Positions 8,079 through 17,081 are shown, numbered from the stretch's first letter. The stretch: 64,000 nucleotides of DNA from Belliella alkalica (GCF_022549785.1 NZ_JAKZGO010000002.1:237546-301545); one strand, 5' to 3'. Translations and numbers: made by a program. The notes: generated by a model not told the origin, from the sequence alone.

Positions 8079-8945
8079 ATGCAGACCTTAATTAATATCA
8101 GTTCAAAAGTCTATGCACCAATGTTCCAAGTTTGGAGGGCTTGGACCTTACCTATCCACATAGTCAATTGGAATTTTGCAAGTGATACTTGGCACTGCCC
8201 GAGTGCGGAAATTGACCTTGTCCCAGGAGGCAAGTTCAATTACAAGATGGCAGCCAAAGACGGATCCATGGAGTTTGATTTTCATGGAGTATTCGATGAA
8301 ATCAACGAAAGTGAATCTATAGCATATACCCTTGGAGATAATAGGAAAGTATGGGTAAATTTCGAACAGTACGAAGATCATGTATTAGTGACAGAGAAGT
8401 TTGAAGCCGAACAAGAAAACGCTTCTGAAATGCAGAAAAATGGCTGGCAGGCTATTCTGAACAACTTCAAAAGTTATACAGAAAGTCTGACAAAAATGGA
8501 GCTGTTAAATTTTCAGATAGATATAAATGCAGCAGTCGAAAAAGTATATGAAACGATGCTTGCTGATGAAACATACAGGAAATGGACTTCAGCATTTCAT
8601 CCAAGTTCATTTTACAGAGGGAAATGGGAAGAAGGCGAGAAAATGATTTTTCTTGGACTCGATGAGAAGGGTAATGAAGGTGGAATGGTATCAAGGATCA
8701 AAAAGTTAATCCCCAACGAAATAGTAAGTATTGAGCATTACGGTATTTTCGATAAAGGGAAAGAAATATTAGATGGTCCTGAAGTAATTGGCTGGCTTGG
8801 AGCTATAGAAGAATATCAATTCGAAAGTCAAAATAATCAAACGACATTAAAAGTGAAGCTTGATTCCAATTTGGAACATAAGGAATACTTTCAAGAAGCT
8901 TGGCCCAAAGCTTTAGGGATTTTAAAATCAATTTGTGAACAATAG
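8079..8945 (+). CDS. Tandem SRPBCC (AHSA1-like) domain protein
   Basis: 288 residues from ATG 8079; an upstream ATG at 8046 would lie ahead of the predicted transcription start. The first half (about 1-130) begins MQTLINISSKVYAPMFQVWR and contains GGKFNYKM and WQAILNNFKSY, a complete AHSA1/START-like fold. The second half (about 137-288) repeats the same plan with VEKVYETMLADETYRKWTSA and GIVSIEHYG-like segments. Members usually occur as single domains of about 140 residues, so this is a fusion of two. The family binds small hydrophobic ligands or acts as a chaperone cofactor, so a specific role cannot be given. The VOC gene follows after 12 bases, probably in the same transcript. Confidence 0.8.
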   Translation: MQTLINISSKVYAPMFQVWRAWTLPIHIVNWNFASDTWHCPSAEIDLVPGGKFNYKMAAKDGSMEFDFHGVFDEINESESIAYTLGDNRKVWVNFEQYEDHVLVTEKFEAEQENASEMQKNGWQAILNNFKSYTESLTKMELLNFQIDINAAVEKVYETMLADETYRKWTSAFHPSSFYRGKWEEGEKMIFLGLDEKGNEGGMVSRIKKLIPNEIVSIEHYGIFDKGKEILDGPEVIGWLGAIEEYQFESQNNQTTLKVKLDSNLEHKEYFQEAWPKALGILKSICEQ

Positions 8946-8957
8946 ATATCAGAAAAA

Positions 8958-9395
8958 ATGGCAGTAGTTAGCACTTATCTCAATTTCGCTCGGGAGACCG
9001 AAGCAGCATTTAATTTTTACAAGGAAGTATTTGGAACTGATTTTATCGAAGGGGTACACAGATATGGTGATATGCCACCATCCGATGAATTTCCTCCTGC
9101 TGCTGAAGAAGACAAAGGCCTTATCATGAACATGACACTTCCAATAGTGGGAGGGCATCTTTTGATGGGATCAGATTGTCCAGTGACTATGGGTTTTGAT
9201 GTGAACATAGGAAACAATACACATATCAGCTTGCATCTGGACAGCAAAGAGGAAGTCCAAAAGTATTTCAATTCACTCGCCGAAGATGGGAAAATCACCA
9301 TGGAGCTTCAAGACATGTTTTGGGGCGATTATTATGGTAGTTGTACCGATAAGTTTGGGATTCAGTGGATGTTTCATTGTCCCTCAGGAAAGTAA
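8958..9395 (+). CDS. VOC family protein, PhnB-like
   Basis: 145 residues forming paired beta-alpha-beta-beta-beta units. The opening STYLNFARETEAAFNFYKEV, the GGHLLMGSDCP core and the closing WGDYYGSCTDKFGIQWMFHC match the PhnB/YdcF-type glyoxalase-fold proteins. These often occur beside AHSA1-domain genes, as here. Some family members are metal enzymes, but the ligands are not clearly conserved in this one. Function unknown; probably cotranscribed with the SRPBCC gene 12 bases upstream. Confidence 0.85.
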   Translation: MAVVSTYLNFARETEAAFNFYKEVFGTDFIEGVHRYGDMPPSDEFPPAAEEDKGLIMNMTLPIVGGHLLMGSDCPVTMGFDVNIGNNTHISLHLDSKEEVQKYFNSLAEDGKITMELQDMFWGDYYGSCTDKFGIQWMFHCPSGK

Positions 9396-9427
9396 ATAAA
9401 ACTTAGTAGTATAGGAAAAAGATGGCG

Positions 9428-9487
9428 TCTGACAGGTAAAGCAACCAAAAAAGCATCAAAAATGCATTGAAGTAAAGCCCTGTCAGA
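9428..9487. repeat. Spaced inverted repeat, possible terminator
   Basis: TCTGACAGG (9428-9436) is complementary to CCTGTCAGA (9479-9487), and GCAT/ATGC arms within it could form an inner hairpin. TTTTAATCT follows. It may end the SRPBCC-VOC transcript. Confidence 0.4.
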
Positions 9488-9595
9488 TTTTAATCTAAGT
9501 CTTACCAAAAGACATTTTTCCTGGAGCGCAAAGCACTTCTCTGAAAGAACCATTTTTTTTGGGTAATGTTTCAAAAACAAACCACTATTTATTCA

Positions 9596-10012
9596 ATGGA
9601 AAGCATAGAGCAAATCAATTATATCAAGGCTGCTTCACTTATAGTTTACGAAGCGATTACCAAAGAAGAAGGATTAGCCACTGTCTGGACTAAAAAATTG
9701 AAGGTAAAACAAGAAGTAGGTTTTGTCAATGAATTTGACTTCGACGAAGGTTACCTGACTAAAATGAAAATCACCGTATTGGAAGAGGGAAAAAAAGTGG
9801 TTTGGGAATGTATTGATTCGGATGAGGAATGGATAGGGACTTTTGTTTCTTTCGAAATTTCCCAAGAACAGAGCAGTACTAAAATTGTGCTTAAACACTA
9901 CAATTGGAAGGAGAAGACAGACTATTTTCGTTGGTGTGGATACAATTGGGCCATGTTTTTAAAACGTCTAAAAGATCATTGTGAAAACGAATTTGCAGAT
10001 CAAAAAATTTAA
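9596..10012 (+). CDS. SRPBCC domain protein
   Basis: 138 residues from ATG 9596; an ATG at 9566 would add ten atypical residues. It begins MESIEQINYIKAASLIVYEA and shows the SRPBCC/AHSA1 order: N-terminal strand, two short helices, a curved sheet with KVVWECIDSDEEWIGT, then a long C-terminal helix FRWCGYNWAMFLKRLKDHCE. It is a single-domain relative of the tandem protein at 8079. Ligand and role are unknown. Context is the same small-protein series of VOC, SRPBCC and DoxX genes. Confidence 0.78.
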   Translation: MESIEQINYIKAASLIVYEAITKEEGLATVWTKKLKVKQEVGFVNEFDFDEGYLTKMKITVLEEGKKVVWECIDSDEEWIGTFVSFEISQEQSSTKIVLKHYNWKEKTDYFRWCGYNWAMFLKRLKDHCENEFADQKI

Positions 10013-10019
10013 AAAATAA

Positions 10020-10246
10020 GATTACCCGCAACATGATGGTTTGCTTACTTCATTACTGGCAAAGTAGCGGATAATCATATATTATTAATAAAGATTATGA
10101 TTATCCGCAATTACACCATAAGGTAAATAAAACAATTGGATCAAGCGGATAATCGTCGACGGATGACAGTCGACAGTCGACAGCAGCTGAATTCAAAGTT
10201 TGTACCTAATTAAATATGGGTACTGGTTTGAAAGCGGATATTCATA
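10020..10246. repeat. Cluster of GCGG(A/G)TAATC repeats in a 276-base spacer
   Basis: The spacer 10013-10288 has no gene. It carries GATTACCCGCAA (10020-10031), GCGGATAATCATA (10067-10079) with its exact complement TATGATTATCCGC (10096-10108; 16-base loop), GCGGATAATC (10145-10154) and GCGGATATTCATA (10234-10246). GATTACCCGCAA is the exact complement of 2208-2219 in the other repeat-bearing spacer. Confidence 0.65.
10155..10181. repeat. Three GTCGAC palindromes in tandem
   Basis: GTCGAC occurs at 10155-10160, 10169-10174 and 10176-10181, the last two in an AGTCGAC direct repeat. It sits inside the repeat cluster and is GC-richer than its surroundings. Confidence 0.6.
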
Positions 10247-10288
10247 ATAAAGATTTTCAACAATAGTCAATTCAAAAAAAATAGCAGT

Positions 10289-10699
10289 ATGAAAGTAAAA
10301 TCAATTTACGTCAATCTACCAATCAAGGATATTGACAAAACCAGGGAATTTTGGACAAACCTTGGGTTTTCATTTGACGAGCAGTTTTCAGATGATAAAG
10401 CATTGTGCCTAGTTCTCAACGAGGGTCTAATTTATGCCATGCTGATAACTCATGAATTTTTCAGCACTTTCACGAATAGACCAATAGCAGATGGCTCTAC
10501 GACACAAGTATTAACAGCTATAGAAGTGGAAAGTAGAGAAGAAGTTGATAAAATCGTGAAACTAGCCATTGATAATGGAGCCACTAGATACAAGGATAGT
10601 TCAGATCATGAGTGGATGTATTATGACTGTTTCTCAGACCTTGATGGACATCAGTGGGAAGTGATGTTTACAGACCCTAACCTAATTCCAAATTCTTAA
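10289..10699 (+). CDS. VOC family protein (glyoxalase/bleomycin-resistance fold)
   Basis: 136 residues. YVNLPIKDIDKTREFWTNLG is the standard first VOC helix-strand unit, and the C-terminal SDLDGHQWEVMF is the usual last strand with the (D/P)xGHxWE motif. Residue choice suggests the lactoylglutathione lyase-like branch used for small-molecule binding or detoxification; the substrate is unknown. The DoxX gene follows 11 bases later, so the two are probably cotranscribed. Confidence 0.85.
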   Translation: MKVKSIYVNLPIKDIDKTREFWTNLGFSFDEQFSDDKALCLVLNEGLIYAMLITHEFFSTFTNRPIADGSTTQVLTAIEVESREEVDKIVKLAIDNGATRYKDSSDHEWMYYDCFSDLDGHQWEVMFTDPNLIPNS

Positions 10700-10710
10700 T
10701 TTGTTAACTT

Positions 10711-11088
10711 ATGAAAAGCAAAATTATATTTGTTGTTTGCCTATTGTTTGGTTTATTGTTTATCAACTCAGGCCTAAACAAGTTCTTCAATTATATGCCT
10801 ATGCCAGAGGACTTGCCAGAAGACATGTTAAAGCTAATGGAGGCATTTACTGTTATTGGATGGTTGATGCCATTGGTAGCTGTAGTTGAAATTATTGGTG
10901 GAGCGTTGTTTATTTTGCCAAAGACAAGAGCTTTGGGAGCGATTGTGATTTTCCCTATCATGGTAGGCATTGTACTTACACATATATTTAACGCACCCTC
11001 AGGACTGATCATGGCTTTGGTTTTGTTGCTTATTAACCTTTGGGTGATTTTTGAGAATCGGAAGAAATACTTGGTGTTATTGGGTTAG
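10711..11088 (+). CDS. DoxX-like small membrane protein
   Basis: 125 residues with four hydrophobic helices (about 4-24, 47-68, 74-92, 96-114). The first helix ends in the family signature SGLNKFF, and there is a conserved (V/E)IIGG in helix 2 (VVEIIGGALFIL). Proteins of this group are four-helix integral membrane proteins, some linked to quinone or thiol oxidation, but many have no known role. Position after the VOC gene suggests the two act in the same process. Confidence 0.82.
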   Translation: MKSKIIFVVCLLFGLLFINSGLNKFFNYMPMPEDLPEDMLKLMEAFTVIGWLMPLVAVVEIIGGALFILPKTRALGAIVIFPIMVGIVLTHIFNAPSGLIMALVLLLINLWVIFENRKKYLVLLG

Positions 11089-11205
11089 ATTGTTTAACAA
11101 TATTGTCAACTCATATTGATTTGTAAGTCGAAATAATTACCCGTAGTTCTGAAAAATATGGTGTAATTTACTAGATTGGTTTATCAAAGACCATATTTCG
11201 AACAT

Positions 11206-11236
11206 TTTGTACGAAAAGGAACATTTCTAAATTTTG
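11206..11236 (+). promoter_or_regulatory. Promoter of the head-GIN lipoprotein gene
   Basis: TTTG (11206-11209), 19 bases, then AAATTTTG (11229-11236), matching TAnnTTTG at all but the first base. Predicted transcription start is about 20 bases before the ATG at 11262. Confidence 0.5.
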
Positions 11237-11261
11237 TTCAAAATACCAAATCAGTAACAAC

Positions 11262-11978
11262 ATGAAAAACACATCTTACATCTTAACACTTATTCTTGCT
11301 ATAATTTTATTCTCTTGTGATGCCAAAATATCAGAATACAAAGGAGAAGTAATCGAAAGTGAAAAGAGTATTTCAGAGTTTAATCAACTTTCACTCAAAG
11401 GAACTTTTCAGCTGTTTTTGATTCAGGGCGATGAAGTTTCGCTTCGATTTGAAGGCAATGAAGAATTGGTCGATGAAATAGTAGTTGATCAAAAAGGGAA
11501 AGAATTGAAGATTTCTTTGGAGACAAAAGGGAAAAGAAATTTTCTAAAAAATGAAGCGAATATATTTTTGACTGTGACAAGCCTTGAAAAAATAAATTTT
11601 GAGGGAGTTGGTCAGATCAAATCTGAAGGCCAATTGGCATTTGAGAAACTTGAGATTAAAGGAGAAGGAGTAGGAAATGTGGAATTGGACTTGGAAGTAG
11701 GTGAGTTAGTGACCAAATTGAATTTTGTCGGTAAAATGGATCTAAAAGGTGCCGCTGATAAATTTCACCTTTCAAATGAAGGAATTGGAAGCATAAATGC
11801 CTCAAAATTTATCGTTGAAGACGTGGAAGTAATCAGTAGCGGGATTGGAGCTGTTTCTGTACATAGTATTGGTGAGCTTTCGATGGAAGTAAATGGCATT
11901 GGCTCCATCAGCTATACAGGAAATCCCAAAGTCATCAAAGAAAATGTTAATGGATTGGGGAATATCAGTAGAAATTAA
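11262..11978 (+). CDS. Head-GIN domain (DUF2807) lipoprotein
   Basis: 238 residues. A lipoprotein signal ends in ILFSC with Cys19 as the lipidated residue. The rest is a right-handed beta-helix-like series of short strands rich in Gly, Ile, Val and Asn (GVGNVEL, GIGSINA, GIGAVSV, GIGSISY, GLGNISRN), the hallmark of the putative auto-transporter adhesin head GIN domain. Expected location is the outer or inner membrane leaflet, facing the periplasm or exterior. Function unknown. It is a single-gene unit with its own promoter and an 18-bp perfect hairpin terminator. Confidence 0.85.
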   Translation: MKNTSYILTLILAIILFSCDAKISEYKGEVIESEKSISEFNQLSLKGTFQLFLIQGDEVSLRFEGNEELVDEIVVDQKGKELKISLETKGKRNFLKNEANIFLTVTSLEKINFEGVGQIKSEGQLAFEKLEIKGEGVGNVELDLEVGELVTKLNFVGKMDLKGAADKFHLSNEGIGSINASKFIVEDVEVISSGIGAVSVHSIGELSMEVNGIGSISYTGNPKVIKENVNGLGNISRN

Positions 11979-11997
11979 TTCGTGAATTTTCTTGATG

Positions 11998-12044
11998 AAT
12001 CCTGATTTGATGAAAACCAATTTAAATTTCATCAAATCAGGATT
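11998..12044 (+). terminator. Intrinsic terminator of the head-GIN gene
   Basis: AATCCTGATTTGATGAAA (11998-12015) pairs perfectly over 18 bp with 12027-12044 around an 11-base loop. A short mixed T-rich tail follows. Confidence 0.8.
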
Positions 12045-12189
12045 TTGCATTTCAGTTTTCACTAGGAATCATGGATGCAATAAGCACTTTCACCTCAAGT
12101 TAATCTGAGAACACCAAACTGATCATGTGACGGATACTCAAGTAATTTTTATCGTTTTAGTGGATTAAAACTATTTAATCATTGAAAAA

Positions 12190-12220
12190 TTTAATTTTTT
12201 AATATTTATTTATTAATTTG
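12190..12220 (+). promoter_or_regulatory. Candidate promoter of the 22-mer-repeat gene
   Basis: TTTA (12190-12193), 19 bases, TTAATTTG (12213-12220). Each box has one mismatch to TTTG / TAnnTTTG. The start codon is 32 bases downstream. Confidence 0.3.
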
Positions 12221-12251
12221 AGATATTGTAAATCACTAAAATTATAATGTT

Positions 12252-12815
12252 ATGGGTGTACCAATTATTTCTAATGTTGTAAATGGAATCAAAGGTGGAT
12301 TAAAAGCTACCTTAAAAGGAACTGCTGATACAGGAAGTGTATTAGCAAACTCTGTAAAAAACGTTGCCGTCACGACACTTAAAGGGACAGGTGAGTTGGT
12401 TGTAAAAGGCTTACAAGTTCCGGCTTCGATTGTAGCAGGAGCATTTGAAGGTGTTGCTGATGTTGGTGTTTCTGTAGTGAAATCTGCTAGAGGGATTGTT
12501 AACGGAACTATCCAAGGAGCTACTGACTCAGGCGTTAGCCAAAAAGATGCTGTTCAAGGAAGTGTCAGACAAGCAATAGAATCCGCAAAAGATTTGGGTG
12601 AAGATGTAGCTGAAGTAGCTGTAGAAGCCGTAAAAGGAGCTGTTAATGGAGTCAAACAGATAGGGGGAGATACTGTAGGAGCTGCTAAAGATGCGATTGT
12701 GGCAGCTCTCGAAGCAGCCAAAGATATAGGAGGAGAGACAGTGGAATCAGTAAAAACTGCTCTCAATTCCAGTGTAGATGGAGCCAAAGAAATCTTAAAT
12801 GAGATAAAAAAATAG
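12252..12815 (+). CDS. Amphipathic 22-residue-repeat protein, LEA-like
   Basis: 187 residues, very rich in Ala, Val, Gly, Lys and Asp; no Cys, Trp, Tyr or His. The C-terminal half is a regular repeat: units starting AKDLGEDVAEV (residue 112), VKQIGGDTVGA (134) and AKDIGGETVES (156) are exactly 22 residues apart, and AKEILNEIKK (178) begins a fourth. A 22 (2 x 11) period is what LEA group 3, apolipoprotein and synuclein-type membrane-binding helices show. The N-terminal half has looser VKGL/VKSA-type repeats. No signal peptide. I know no named family; membrane or desiccation protection is inference. It is a monocistronic gene with a perfect terminator. Confidence 0.75.
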   Translation: MGVPIISNVVNGIKGGLKATLKGTADTGSVLANSVKNVAVTTLKGTGELVVKGLQVPASIVAGAFEGVADVGVSVVKSARGIVNGTIQGATDSGVSQKDAVQGSVRQAIESAKDLGEDVAEVAVEAVKGAVNGVKQIGGDTVGAAKDAIVAALEAAKDIGGETVESVKTALNSSVDGAKEILNEIKK

Positions 12816-12838
12816 GTTTTAGCTCGTTGGATTTTTTG

Positions 12839-12870
12839 AAAATAGGGGTGTATTAATACCCCTATTTTTT
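12839..12870 (+). terminator. Intrinsic terminator of the repeat-protein gene
   Basis: AAAATAGGGGT (12839-12849) pairs with ACCCCTATTTT (12858-12868), followed by more T. Confidence 0.88.
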
Positions 12871-12995
12871 ATATATCTAGTACTTAGTTCAATATTCAGT
12901 TCATAAATTCGATTTATGTTTTTTAAACCAATTATTACCCAAAGATGCTTTTTCAGTAGTTATGAAACACATATAATCGAGTTAATTATTAGTAG

Positions 12996-15900
12996 TTAAC
13001 CTTTGTATGCTGAAGGTAGAACCCCAAACTGTTCCTTGAACACTTTTCTAAAGTATTTCACATCATTGAATCCAGATTCAAATGCTGCTTGGGAAATGGG
13101 AAGCTTTTGGTTGGCAATAAGATTTGCTGCTTTTTTTATTTTTATCATACGGATATAGGTATTGATATTATATCCTGTTATGGCTTTTATTTTTCTAAAA
13201 AGAGAAGTTCTACTCATGCCCATTTCCATCACAATAGTTTCTACTTGTGTTTCTTCTTTGCCGATTTGCGCCAAAATGACCCTATCCAACTTAACCAAGA
13301 ATTTCTTTTCCACAAAGAGAAGATCACTTTGTATAGCGTCCAATGGCTCAGGCTCAGTATTTTTCCCAAGATCAGAAAAATGTTTTCTCAAATTCTGCCT
13401 ACTTTCGATCAGATTTTGAACTCTAGTTTGTAAAAGAGAACTATTGAAAGGCTTGGTGATGTAGTCGTCAGCACCCTCTACAAAACCGGTTTGCATGGTC
13501 TCTACATTGCCTTTTGCTGAAAGGAGGATAATTGGAATATGTGAAGTGATATCATTTTTTTTGAGGGTAGCACAGAGTTCAAGCCCATCTCTCAGTGGCA
13601 TCATAATGTCCGAAATAATCAGATCTGGAACATGTTTTAGTGCTTTCTGAATCCCGTCTTCACCATCTTGGGCATGGATAAGGTCATATTTTTTTCTAAG
13701 TAGGCTATCTAAATAACTGAGGATATCCGTGTTGTCATCAATCAGCAAAATTATAGGTCTTTCCTCTTCTCCATTCACCAAAATTTCCTGATAAGGTGAT
13801 TCGTGCAATGAAAGGATGGAAGTATCGGCAATAAGTGGTACTTGCCGCTGATCGGATGTCCATTGTTCTGAAGAAGATATAGGAAGGTCTCTAGGGATTT
13901 CTACAATAAAAGTCGTTCCTTTTCCCTGCTCGCTAGCCACTTTGATCGCACCATGATGGAGTTCTGTCAAACTTTTTGAAAGTGCCAATCCAATGCCTGT
14001 ACCTTCTTTTTTAAGCTTGGTTCCAGATTGATAAAACCATTCAAAAATCCGCTTGTTATCCTCAGCTGTGATTCCAGGTCCAGTGTCAGAGACAGAAATG
14101 TAAAAGCTTTGCTCGTCAGAATAGAGACTCACCTGGATTTTATCATTGTCCACAGCATGTTTGAGCGCATTGGATAAAAGATTATTGATGATGATTTGTA
14201 ACTTTTCAAAATCAAACCGTGCTAGCATATTCCTTTCGGAAAGGGAGCAAGTTAATTGAATATGTCTCTTTTTGGCTAGTGGTTGATAATTTTGAACCCA
14301 TTGCTCCAAGTAAAGCGATAGGTTGTATTCTCCAACAGTCAATTGACTCAATCCTGTCTCTGCCTTTCTAAATTCCAACAAGTTACCAATCAATTGATGT
14401 AGATATGCGGCGTTTTTTTGGACAAGTGTAAGCTTATTGAGATGAGTTTTGGATTTAACCTGATTGATGAGATCCTCTATTGGAGCCAAAATCAAGGTCA
14501 GTGGAGTTTTTAATTCGTGTGAAAAGCTGGTGAAAAAGCGGATTCTCTCTTCATTGATGTCATGTTCTAGCAAGCGCTGTTGTTTTTCAAGTAAAAGGGA
14601 ATTTTTGAGCTTCACGCGTTCACTGTAGTATCTCATTACCCCAATTACAATGGCAACAATCAGAAGGAAATACAACAAATAAGCAGGAAAAGTTTTCCAA
14701 AACGGTGGAGTGATCGTTAGATTGATTTGGCGTTCCAATTCATATTCATTTCCAATTTTGGCCCTGACTAATAAGCTATATGATCCTGGTGGAATATTGC
14801 TCAGGTTAGCAGTACCAGTTCCCTGCACTTGAATCCAATGTTTATGAAAACCTTCAAGTTTGTAGAAATAAGATACATTTTGTGCAAAAGGGAATTTTAA
14901 CAGAGAAAAATCAAATGAAATAAGTGACTGACGATGGTTGAGCGTCAATGAATTTTTGTTAGAAATTGCCGAGTCAAGATACTCTTCCCCAACTTTCACT
15001 TGCTGATTAAAAAGTTTGAAATTCTCAAAAATCAGACTGTAATCGTGTTCTCCAAGATTAATTTTGGTTGGGTTTATTATATTGATACCCTTATTTCCTC
15101 CAAAATATAGGTTGCCATCATCTGCCAATGTAACAGCACCGATGTTGAACTCACTTTTTTGCAAATTATCAAAAGTATTGATATGGTCAATATGGTTTGT
15201 GAGAGGATTATAATGGCTGATTCCATTGTTGGTTCCTAGCCAAACTATACCTTTATGATCCATTAGCATGCTGTTGATGGTATTATTGCTCATACCATTT
15301 TCTTCAGTGAACATCGTTATGGAGTCGTTTGCTGGATTTATCCTGATCAATCCTCCATATCTACTTCCTGCCAATATATCTTGATTTGGAAGTACGGCTA
15401 TAGTGAAATAAATGTTTTCAGGGAGTTTTTCATACTGACTCGAATGATATTCTTTGAATGTGTCTGTCAATGGGTCAAAACAAATGATTCCTGATCCAAA
15501 TGTTGCCAACCAAAGCCTTTGTCTAGCATCAAAGGCTATTCCACGGATGTCAATTTTTCCCAAAGTGGCAATGTACTGGAATGTGTCATTTTCTTCATCA
15601 TAGAGGTACAGCCCCCCTTGGTTGGTACCAACCCAAATTTGCTGTTTGTTATCTTCTGCTATAATCCTAACATCTGATCCGTCTTTAGAACTTCCTTGTA
15701 AATACTTCTTGAACTTACCACTAGAAATGTCCATTCGGTTTAAGCCTCTTTGATATGTGCCAACCCATAATCTTTCTTTACTATCTTCTTTCAAAGAGAT
15801 GATGTAGTTGCTACTGATACTTTCTTTTTGCAAAGGATCATGGTGGTAATTGACAAAATTTCTGTTTTCCGCACTATATCGATCCAATCCACCTCCATCA

Positions 15901-17081
15901 GTTCCTATCCAAATTCTATTTTTAGCACCCGTAGCAATTGCGCCAATTCTATTGTGAGACAAAGTTTGTTCTGAATTCGGATTTCTTTGGAGCAACTTGA
16001 TCGGTTCTCCATCCGGATTTACATAATTCACACCCGTGCTGGTTCCTATCCACATGTTTCTTTTCTTGTCCAGTTTTAGGGCTGACACAGTTCTGTTGAA
16101 AACACTTGAACCATCTGATTTTGGCAAGAACCAATCGATTTTTGGTGTTTCTTTTTCCAAAAAACCTCGTAACTCTAAGATATTCAAGCCTCCATTTCTT
16201 GTGCCAATCCAAATATTTCCTCTTTGATCTTCTTCAAAGCACAAGATGTCAGAGTCAGAAAGTCCTCTCTCTGGAAGTGTTGCCTGGTTAATCTCAAGAG
16301 TATCTCCTGCAATGGTAATTACCTTTAGTCCGGACTTGGTGCCTATCCACAGATTTCCATTACCATCAGTATGTAGAGAATTGATTTGACTTGAAGATTT
16401 ATTGGGTTTGGATTGAAAAACCCGCTGGTTTGATTTGCTTTTGAGATCAATCTTATTCAATCCTGCATCAAAAGTACCAATCCATATTACGGAGTCACCC
16501 TGCATTGTGATAGATGAAATCTGATTAGAAGACAAGCTTCTGATATCTTTGGCATCATGGGTCATAGTATGTTCTATTTTTCCATTTTGATCCAAAAACT
16601 GGATTCCATATCTGTAAGCTCCCAGGATGATCTTGCCATCTAAATATTCATATACAGAACTGATGCTGTTTGATAACAAACCGTCTTTTTGATTGATAAG
16701 ATCAAATTTTTCTTTTTCAAGATTATAAATATTGAGCCCTCCATCAGTTGCGATCATCAGTTTCCCATCTTTTTTTAAGGCTATTTGCTGGATGAAATTA
16801 TTGACTAATGCATTTTCGGAATTCTTTGTTTCTTGTTTGAAATTCAAAAAATGGGTCCCATTATACCGACTTATCCCTTCTATTGTAGCAATCCAAATAT
16901 ATCCCAATTCATCCTGTTCAATGCTATTCACGACATTATGTGCAAGTCCGATTTCCATGTCAAGCAAGTGGAAAGTGAGTTGCTCTTTAGTTCCAATTTG
17001 GTTACCATTTGTATTTTGGGCAATCGTATTGAAAGATATGAACAATATAAAAATAGAAGCGAGGAAATAATTGGGATTCAT
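12996..17081 (-). CDS. Hybrid two-component system regulator (HTCS) of the adjacent PUL
   Basis: 1361 residues carrying a whole signalling path in one protein. Signal peptide (1-21, ending TIAQ); periplasmic two-propeller sensor of Reg_prop repeats (about 40-680, many copies of (I/L)W(I/V)GT..GGLN); Y_Y_Y domain (about 730-792); one TM helix (799-816); His kinase with His855 in SHELKTPL and ATPase boxes DTGPG (999-1003) and GTGIGLAL; receiver with phospho-acceptor Asp1158 and Lys1210; AraC-type helix-turn-helix at the C-terminus (about 1260-1361). Such proteins sense glycan fragments in the periplasm and activate divergent susC promoters. It is transcribed away from susC across a 196-base gap, which should hold its operator. 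All catalytic residues look intact. Confidence 0.95.
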   Translation of the reverse strand: MNPNYFLASIFILFISFNTIAQNTNGNQIGTKEQLTFHLLDMEIGLAHNVVNSIEQDELGYIWIATIEGISRYNGTHFLNFKQETKNSENALVNNFIQQIALKKDGKLMIATDGGLNIYNLEKEKFDLINQKDGLLSNSISSVYEYLDGKIILGAYRYGIQFLDQNGKIEHTMTHDAKDIRSLSSNQISSITMQGDSVIWIGTFDAGLNKIDLKSKSNQRVFQSKPNKSSSQINSLHTDGNGNLWIGTKSGLKVITIAGDTLEINQATLPERGLSDSDILCFEEDQRGNIWIGTRNGGLNILELRGFLEKETPKIDWFLPKSDGSSVFNRTVSALKLDKKRNMWIGTSTGVNYVNPDGEPIKLLQRNPNSEQTLSHNRIGAIATGAKNRIWIGTDGGGLDRYSAENRNFVNYHHDPLQKESISSNYIISLKEDSKERLWVGTYQRGLNRMDISSGKFKKYLQGSSKDGSDVRIIAEDNKQQIWVGTNQGGLYLYDEENDTFQYIATLGKIDIRGIAFDARQRLWLATFGSGIICFDPLTDTFKEYHSSQYEKLPENIYFTIAVLPNQDILAGSRYGGLIRINPANDSITMFTEENGMSNNTINSMLMDHKGIVWLGTNNGISHYNPLTNHIDHINTFDNLQKSEFNIGAVTLADDGNLYFGGNKGINIINPTKINLGEHDYSLIFENFKLFNQQVKVGEEYLDSAISNKNSLTLNHRQSLISFDFSLLKFPFAQNVSYFYKLEGFHKHWIQVQGTGTANLSNIPPGSYSLLVRAKIGNEYELERQINLTITPPFWKTFPAYLLYFLLIVAIVIGVMRYYSERVKLKNSLLLEKQQRLLEHDINEERIRFFTSFSHELKTPLTLILAPIEDLINQVKSKTHLNKLTLVQKNAAYLHQLIGNLLEFRKAETGLSQLTVGEYNLSLYLEQWVQNYQPLAKKRHIQLTCSLSERNMLARFDFEKLQIIINNLLSNALKHAVDNDKIQVSLYSDEQSFYISVSDTGPGITAEDNKRIFEWFYQSGTKLKKEGTGIGLALSKSLTELHHGAIKVASEQGKGTTFIVEIPRDLPISSSEQWTSDQRQVPLIADTSILSLHESPYQEILVNGEEERPIILLIDDNTDILSYLDSLLRKKYDLIHAQDGEDGIQKALKHVPDLIISDIMMPLRDGLELCATLKKNDITSHIPIILLSAKGNVETMQTGFVEGADDYITKPFNSSLLQTRVQNLIESRQNLRKHFSDLGKNTEPEPLDAIQSDLLFVEKKFLVKLDRVILAQIGKEETQVETIVMEMGMSRTSLFRKIKAITGYNINTYIRMIKIKKAANLIANQKLPISQAAFESGFNDVKYFRKVFKEQFGVLPSAYKG

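Noticed and set aside
10020..10246. Short repeats that could be taken for a CRISPR array
   Set aside because: Units are 10-13 bases, in both orientations and irregularly spaced, and no cas gene is near.
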